A DNA stretch of 64,000 nucleotides from Codonopsis lanceolata (lineage: Eukaryota > Streptophyta > Magnoliopsida > Asterales > Campanulaceae): the NCBI GenBank assembly GCA_013146195.2, contig CM028380.1, positions 83,795,142 through 83,859,141 of the forward strand. Reading direction: 5' to 3'. Shown one piece after another: positions 58,635-64,000 of this stretch (position 1 is its first letter; each line of letters begins with the position of its first letter). Under the pieces are notes generated by a model. It saw only the letters and a list, made by a program, of their open reading frames with translations. It made no database searches and had not been told where the DNA came from. Position numbers and translations under genes: made by a program.

Positions 58635-59736
58635 CACATGAAACCATCCAAATTCGGTTTACTAATCTTAGGATTTTAAGCCCCACATCTCGCACACTTC
58701 CCAGATTTTACCTTCAACAATGTATCCAAGATGACATTGCCGGAGAAAATTGAAGAGAGGTCCAAGGTTGTTGCTTCAGGTGTTTGGACTTGGAGCCATC
58801 GTATTGTGCTCCAGAATGCGAGTAGAACTTGAAACATGGTCTCCATCACTGTCCTCTAGCGTAGATAGATTCGCTGAAGCTGTATCCAACTCTTTGGCTC
58901 CAGCAACATCACCGCATGCAATCATCTCGAGTTGGGAAGTACATTTATCGATCTTAAAGAAAGAAAAAAATTAACTAATCACACAACTAGAGAAAAAGGT
59001 GGTCATGCAGTTGAGGAAGGGCAGTCTACTAGAAGCTTGGATCCCGTAATAGCATGAACTCACCAGGCTTCTTTCTGCCCTAAAATGTAGGCATTCAAAC
59101 AGGTCTGCTGTAAGAGGTTGTGAAGCTTATTAAATAGCAATGGATTGTACACCGTCAACACAAGATCAATATGACCACAATGACCTGGGCAATGAAATGA
59201 CTGCTGCCCACATAATCTACATGCACCGATGAAAGTTTAATTTATATCAAATATAAGTAAAAACATGAGTGTATTCTTTCCCAATTAATTTAGATAAAAG
59301 TCTTGTTAATAGAAATGTATGACCTATGGCCACTCAGATATTACCATAATTCATTCTATTTCCTCACGCCACCGAGGGGGTGGGTGTGAGGGTAGTTTTA
59401 GTACTAAATTGACCTTATTACTGCTGGAGAAGTGGTCCAAATACAAAGCTATCCTGGACAGAATCTACTCTGCCCCCAAGTCTAACCCCTTTAAGGAGCT
59501 ATCCATAGGATACCAGAAAATGCTTAGAAGTAGGTAGAAACACGAAATACAACCAAAAGGCATGCATATGAAGACTTACTGTGTGTGTTAGCCAAATCAG
59601 TGAACACAGGATCATATAATCCTCTGGTAGCCTCCCCACACTATCAAACGGGGTTGATAACCTTCAAAACACTATGCTTCACGACTCTTCATCTGTAAAA
59701 GCTGAACCGAACCGCCTCCACAGTCTCCGATGCACC
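58635..59736 (-). pseudogene. NRPA1: RNA polymerase I largest subunit, 5' exons (decayed)
   Basis: Three minus-strand exons are visible. Exon X (59736-59580) encodes ASETVEAVRFSFY and KHSVLKVINPV, then the GLYDP region. Exon Y (59216-59064) encodes the zinc-binding CPGHCGHIDLV, then YNPLLFNKLHNLLQQTC. Exon Z (58952-58635) encodes SQLEMIACGDVAGAKEL, then KSGKCARCGA and NPKISKPNLDGFM. The order and motifs match the N-terminus of plant NRPA1/RPA190, the catalytic subunit that transcribes rRNA genes. Donors GTAAGT, GTGAGT and GTAAGT are kept. Exon X has several frameshifts, and exon Z has a stop after APSPNT and another after RCGA. Only about 180 of some 1700 residues are present. Confidence 0.85.
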
Positions 59737-59786
59737 CTAAAAAAACTCCGATAATTAAAGCTACATAAAGATCAAGACAATTTTTA
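59737..59786. other. Spacer between NRPA1 exon X and the hAT insertion
   Basis: This is the 3' end of an intron, with acceptor TTTTTTTAG at 59744-59737 on the minus strand. The hAT element therefore inserted in an intron or leader about 50 bp upstream of exon X. Confidence 0.5.
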
Positions 59787-59794
59787 CATCTAAT
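59787..59794. repeat. Target-site duplication CATCTAAT (left)
   Basis: CATCTAAT precedes the hAT end and recurs exactly at 63679-63686 after the other end. Eight base pairs is the diagnostic length for hAT elements. Confidence 0.88.
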
Positions 59795-60352
59795 TAGGGG
59801 TGTCATTGGGTTGGGTTGGGTTGGGTTGAAGTGGGTAATGGGTTAAAATGAGTCATGACCTACTACACCCAAATATTAAATGGGTCGAGATGGGTCGAGG
59901 TTATAATGGGTCGGGTTAAAGGTCGACCCTTTAACCCGTTTTTAAATTTTTAAAAATTTTAAAAATTTTAAAATTTTAAAAAAATTTGAAATTTAAAATT
60001 TTATTTTATTATTTTATGGATAAATAAAATATACCCCTAACACATTAAACAACAAAACATCGTCCATAAGAATTTAATCTAAGTGCGAAAAATGTTCATG
60101 TCAAAAATAAACAAAATATATTTAGACATTTCTCATTGAATTACTCCTTTTATTTTCTGTATAAATCAACTCGCTTCATGTATTTATAGATCGGTTGCGT
60201 ACTAAGCTACTACTTTGCATAAATCAAACTAACATTGAATCTTCTACAAATCACCAATCTACTGATGCCAACAAATAAAGTCCATCATATACAAGCTTTT
60301 CGATAAAGTTATCAGATTGTTCGATAAAAACTCAAATATTTATGGTGTGTAC

Positions 60353-60861
60353 CCTCTCCATTGTCATCAGCTCGAAGAACTATGAAAACATACTTGAATA
60401 GAGGGACTAAAGTTAATGTCCAGAAAAACAAAGGAGAGGGCGCCAAATATCTCTTCGTTCGTCTCCAGAGTGATGAATGTCTTCTGCAAATGTACTCTTG
60501 TAAACATAGAGAGGTGAAATGCTAAGGTCTCCATAGACTACACCAAGACTTTGGTAAGCTAAGAGCAAAGTGCTCTTCCAAGAATCCTTCGGAATAAAAT
60601 TTAACAAGCATATTAGTGTCCCCTAAACCCATACCTGTTTTGCAGTTCCTAAACAGAGACTTGGTACAACCTCCTTCCGATAATAGAACTACATCAGAAT
60701 GTTGAAAAATCAATAGATCTTGTAAGGGGTTCATATCGAGGAAATAAAGTAAATGGCGAACCTTATTCCCCAACACTTTCCATGATCAAGATTCATGCTC
60801 TTCAGACAGCAGATGACAGCTCAAGTTTCGGTCTCGGAATGCAGACAAATGCAGATCCTCA
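60353..60861 (-). pseudogene. KUP/HAK/KT potassium transporter, first coding exon (fragment)
   Basis: An acceptor (TTGTTTCAG, 60870-60862) opens the exon. The leader ends at ATG 60796, which starts MNLDHGKCW. After about 170 bp of unrelated sequence (60760-60590) comes KDSWKSTLLLAYQ, then SLGVVYGDLSISPLYVYKST and FAEDI. These are the signature N-terminal residues of plant KUP transporters, nearest by eye to the KUP2/6/8 type. Two one-base insertions break the frame (after HHS and before WTLTLVPLFKYVF). The exon ends ADDNGEG at donor GTACAC, the family's normal boundary. Later exons are absent. It would have been a plasma-membrane or tonoplast K+ transporter. This piece cannot function. Confidence 0.85.
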
Positions 60862-63267
60862 CTGAAACAACGACACTGCAGATTTAATACTTGAGCGAAT
60901 GAGAATTAAACCTAAAATGGGAGTAATATAGTGTAGAAACACCCAGCTACACCCACCCATGATTCTACTTTATACCCATTTCTGAGCGAGATAAAAGGCA
61001 AGAAAGAATGACCCACTTATTGGTAGACCCATACGGCATCCATACTTATACCATTTGACAAACTGTCATATGGTAAAGCTATAACTTTCGGTGAAGAGTG
61101 AATTCCATATATGGAATCGAAGTTCAAAAAATCAGAACCTCTTAGATTGAATTATGGAATTAAACTATGACGAGTCTAGTCTACATTTCCTTGTGTTACA
61201 AAATCAGAACCTCACTCAGAATCTTTAACAATCAAATAGATAATGAAATGCCCTTTGAGCGCACCACACCCCCGCCCCCCCCCTAACAAAAATAAATAAA
61301 GAGAAGGGAGAAAGATACATTTGTAATAGTTCTAGAGAGAGACGACCACAATAGCGCTACTCAATAAAAAATTTGTATTCCATTTTGTTTAGCACTGCTC
61401 CAGCAAACAAAGAGGAACCCAACAAGAGAATGTTACAGGACGGCAAAAGACAACCACATTCACATGATTCAACGACATTGCATTATCAGGTTTAACAAAA
61501 CCCAAAAATGATTAAACATTTTTTCCAGTCCCCACCTGCCTAACCCATATCAAAACGAAACAATACCTTAAAGAAAGATTGCACTAGAACATGAATGATT
61601 AAAAACTTACCAAAAACCGATGATTTAAAAGGCAAGAGAAGCAGCATATTACACCAACTTTGCCTAGTCAAGTTAGTTGCATTGGATGGTTCTTAGTCCT
61701 GACACCGATAAACAGCTATCATTCTATGAGCCAAGAGAAAAGAAAAGAAGAAAAAAAAAGTGAAAACCAAGACACATGCCTATTTCTACAAGAAATGTGA
61801 AGTTAACACATAGGATATCCATGCATGAAGACTTTTAGTTAATGACGAACTATAAAGAAACTACTCAGTTGCTTCACTTAAACCACCAGAAATGAAATGA
61901 TGTTCGCCTTTTGTAGTTTGTGCTCTTTTGTGGACAATATAAACAATGGCTTTTGGACAAGGTTTCCACACTATTTACACACGCTAATACATAAAACATT
62001 CAAAATAAGAGTGGCGGTAGCAGAGAGCAGAACAGTGATGTATAAAAATTAGTTCACCTTTATTTGACAGGATCAACACCTTGTCTTTTTCTCCCAATCA
62101 ATCGATGATCACGAGGGCATAACTGTAAAGGACCAAAAAGAACTAAATAAATATACTCATACACACACAAAAGGAGATTAGGTTTAGAAATTCTATGGGA
62201 GCTATTTGACTCCAAAAAAAACAAATTCACACACAGCTCTTGAATAGAGTTTATATAAGAGCCTTATAATCGACAATGGAACAAAAGGAGACAGACACCT
62301 GACTTTAGATGAATTTACTGATTTTGACGCTGAAAATGGTAATATTTTTGATCTTTGGCGGAGTAGCTAGTCACTGTGTGATGTACAGGTCAAAAACAAT
62401 TTTCCAAATAAGCAATCTCATTAGACTCTAATCAAAATTTCGTACAAGAAAGCATCTCTCTCCCCGCCCCGGAAGAAAAAACACACATGAACACATAAAA
62501 CTGATTTATTTATTCATTTGCATCTAGCAACATGGAGATTGATTCAAATTTTATGAACACATAAAATTGTAGTCTGTACATTTTAGTTGGTGTAGATGAG
62601 CAGACCTCTTGTTATGCAGTTTAATCATACTATTGGATTCTTTAAAAACTTAGAGCAACCCTCTGTTTCATTAGTTATTAGGAATGTAATTTCTTTTTCC
62701 ATTTGAATGAAGGTTAACTTATACAGACTGGTAATTCTAATGACTTTTTTTCTTTCTTTTAATGATTACAGTCTGGAAAAGTTTATGTTCAAAGATGCAA
62801 CTCCCCAAATGCATCATCAGAACATAAGCATCCTCAAACCAATCAATTTCTGAATAGTTGGCTGAATTTAGTGCTTTTGGCTTTTGTAAATGATAGTCTA
62901 TAGAATATAATTTCTGAATTAAAGGAATCCTATATGTATACATTTCAAGGATTTCTGTTCTTATCTCATCAGAACAGGGAGCCAAGTTTATAGCTTATAT
63001 AAGCAAAAAGGGATTTTCGACCCACATTCAAACTAAAATTAATCAAACCCACATCAATCCCATCAAAATCGGCCTAATATACCAAACAAAGCAATTAAAC
63101 TTATTGAACAAATACGCGGTTCAACTAAAAAATACAAAAACATAAAATACATCCTAACATTAAATACTCTAAATTTACCCAAACTAGAAAGAGATAATAA
63201 AATAAGACCAGAACCTGCAAGTTTGAAAGGGATTCATCAAAGATTGAGTTTAGAAAAAGAAGAATAC
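60862..63267 (-). other. Captured leader intron of the KUP gene
   Basis: This 2.4-kb stretch lies between the donor GTATTC (63267 on) and the acceptor before the first coding exon. It is AT-rich and non-coding apart from a C-rich tract near 61265-61285. A long intron in the 5' leader is plausible for plant KUP genes but was not verified. Confidence 0.5.
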
Positions 63268-63520
63268 CTTAAAAGGCGTTTCTGAAGCTCTAAACCGCAA
63301 GATTGGATTCGTCTCTCTTCGTCGTTTATGGAGAATCACCGGCTCAAAAACTGTTTCAATAATCAAATATGGAGAAGGAGGCCGGAGTGGGGAAGGAAAT
63401 TGCCTCCGCCTGTGGTCGTTGATGGAGAGAGAGGAGAGTAATCGAGCGAAGAGAGAGCGAGACCTAGGTTTTGAGTTTTGAGTTTTGATCGATAGTTTCA
63501 AAATTTCCGCCGGGTTCATT
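63268..63520 (-). other. Captured 5' leader exon of the KUP gene
   Basis: The minus strand has a CT-rich leader (ctctctcttcgctcg, ctctctccatcaacg) ending in CGCCTTTTAAG/GTATTC, a good donor. A frame open across it (from 63519) shows no known domain and probably is not translated. It lies close to the right subterminal repeats. The captured piece therefore seems to begin near the transcription start. Confidence 0.5.
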
Positions 63521-63678
63521 CAAGTCGATGGGTTTAACCCAACTGAACCCATGAAATTAAATGGGTTAAGTTGGGTAACTCATTTAAATTTATTTTATTA
63601 ATGGGTTGGGTTGAGTTGGGTAATTAGTGGGTTGGGTTGGGTGGGTTTATGGGTAATGGGTTGAAATTGACAGGCCTA
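63521..63678. repeat. Right subterminal repeat zone of the hAT element
   Basis: Multiple atgggttgggttgag and gtgggttgggttgggtggg motifs occupy this end. Matching motifs fill the left end (59809-59940) in the same strand sense. Confidence 0.75.
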
Positions 63679-63686
63679 CATCTAAT

Positions 63687-64000
63687 TAATCAAAACTACA
63701 AAAGGAGGAAGTCGTTAATTAGAATAACAAAACCCAATAACCCAACAAGCAAACAGATTTTGCCAAAAAAAAAAAAATTCGGTGGGATTGCGGGGAGATT
63801 AAAAAGTACAAAGTGAACAATTTTGTAACAGATTTTGAACCTAAAAAAAAAAAGGAAAACACTTCCACATTCATCTTTCATTCAATTGTTTCCATCAAAT
63901 CAGAAGAACACTAGTTTTAATATACTAATACTAGTAAACAACAACTTAAAGAATCATCCATCTTAATCTGCTACCCACTAAGCCATACTATTGGCTGTCC
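63687..64000. other. Flank beyond the hAT insertion
   Basis: If the hAT is removed this is continuous with the sequence upstream of NRPA1 exon X. It is AT-rich. A minus-strand tttttttttttag/gttcaaaatc (near 63840-63855) is acceptor-like. The expected short first exon of NRPA1 is not identified. Confidence 0.35.

Larger units (their letters stand above)
59795..63678. mobile_element. Non-autonomous hAT transposon carrying a potassium-transporter gene fragment
   Basis: The ends TAGGGGTGTCA and TGACAGGCCTA form an 11-bp inverted repeat with two mismatches, flanked by the 8-bp duplication CATCTAAT. Subterminal regions at both ends are packed with gggttgggt and atgggtaa motifs (59809-59940 and 63530-63665). 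These are likely transposase-binding repeats. The 3.9-kb body has no transposase. It carries 5' exons of a KUP/HAK/KT transporter with introns, so capture was from genomic DNA, as in Pack-type transposons. It depends on an autonomous hAT elsewhere. Confidence 0.85.

Noticed and set aside
60590..60760. Reading the break in the KUP exon as a small intron
   Set aside because: GT and AG are present at the edges, but no choice of junction gives the correct frame into KDSW. I therefore treat it as an insertion or rearrangement.
62737..62985. 82-codon minus-strand frame in the hAT body
   Set aside because: It lies inside the probable KUP leader intron and shows no recognisable domain.

Overview
This is nuclear DNA of a flowering plant. 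The signs are AT-rich sequence, GT-AG introns, fragments of plant nuclear genes and a dense set of plant transposable elements: Ty1/copia, Ty3/gypsy Tat/Ogre, a large non-autonomous LTR element, an L1-type LINE, Stowaway MITEs and a hAT element. A Caryophyllales source is possible, because the small secreted cysteine-rich peptide gene resembles glycine-rich proteins known from that order, but this is a weak inference. A block of exactly 100 N (58259-58358) marks an assembly gap.

Left third (1-24.6 kb). A palindromic fold-back element (499-2368) is split by a later insertion. The only gene that looks intact follows: a two-exon minus-strand gene (4637-5488) for an 86-residue secreted cysteine-rich peptide. 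Its second exon is duplicated at 14785-14927 without exon 1. Next come low-grade repeats (7.1-10 kb), a 5'-truncated LINE with a poly(A) tail (10802-12640, minus), two shorter LINE tails, and several Stowaway MITEs. A young non-autonomous LTR element (15004-17173) has a GC-rich internally repeated core. A decayed Ty1/copia element follows (17237-22970, plus).

Middle (24.6-44.8 kb). A minus-strand Ty1/copia element with a SIRE/Maximus-like RNase H end was cut by a 15.7-kb Tat/Ogre gypsy element (28235-43971, plus) flanked by the 5-bp duplication ATGGC. That element has 1.8-kb LTRs, a gag-like ORF without a visible capsid core, and a pol with stops. Downstream of pol it carries two antisense gene regions. 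One (36781-38585) has its own TATA box. The other (about 39208-41014) is spliced and has a plant-mobile-domain-like segment. A second, truncated Tat-type element lies at 24622-26691 (minus), and its 3' untranslated segment is amplified as an 88-bp tandem array.

Right third (44.8-64 kb). Copies of one 4-5 kb LTR form a nested and inverted cluster around a 2-kb non-coding core. Each LTR holds an array of 161-175 bp repeats with about 2, 5-6 or 11 copies. Past the gap lies a minus-strand pseudogene of the 5' exons of the RNA polymerase I largest subunit. Just upstream of it is a 3.9-kb hAT transposon with an exact 8-bp duplication (CATCTAAT). The hAT carries the untranslated leader exon and first coding exon of a KUP/HAK potassium transporter, which makes it a gene-capturing element. 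No intact housekeeping gene is present. Nearly all coding potential belongs to mobile elements or to fragments they carry or interrupt.
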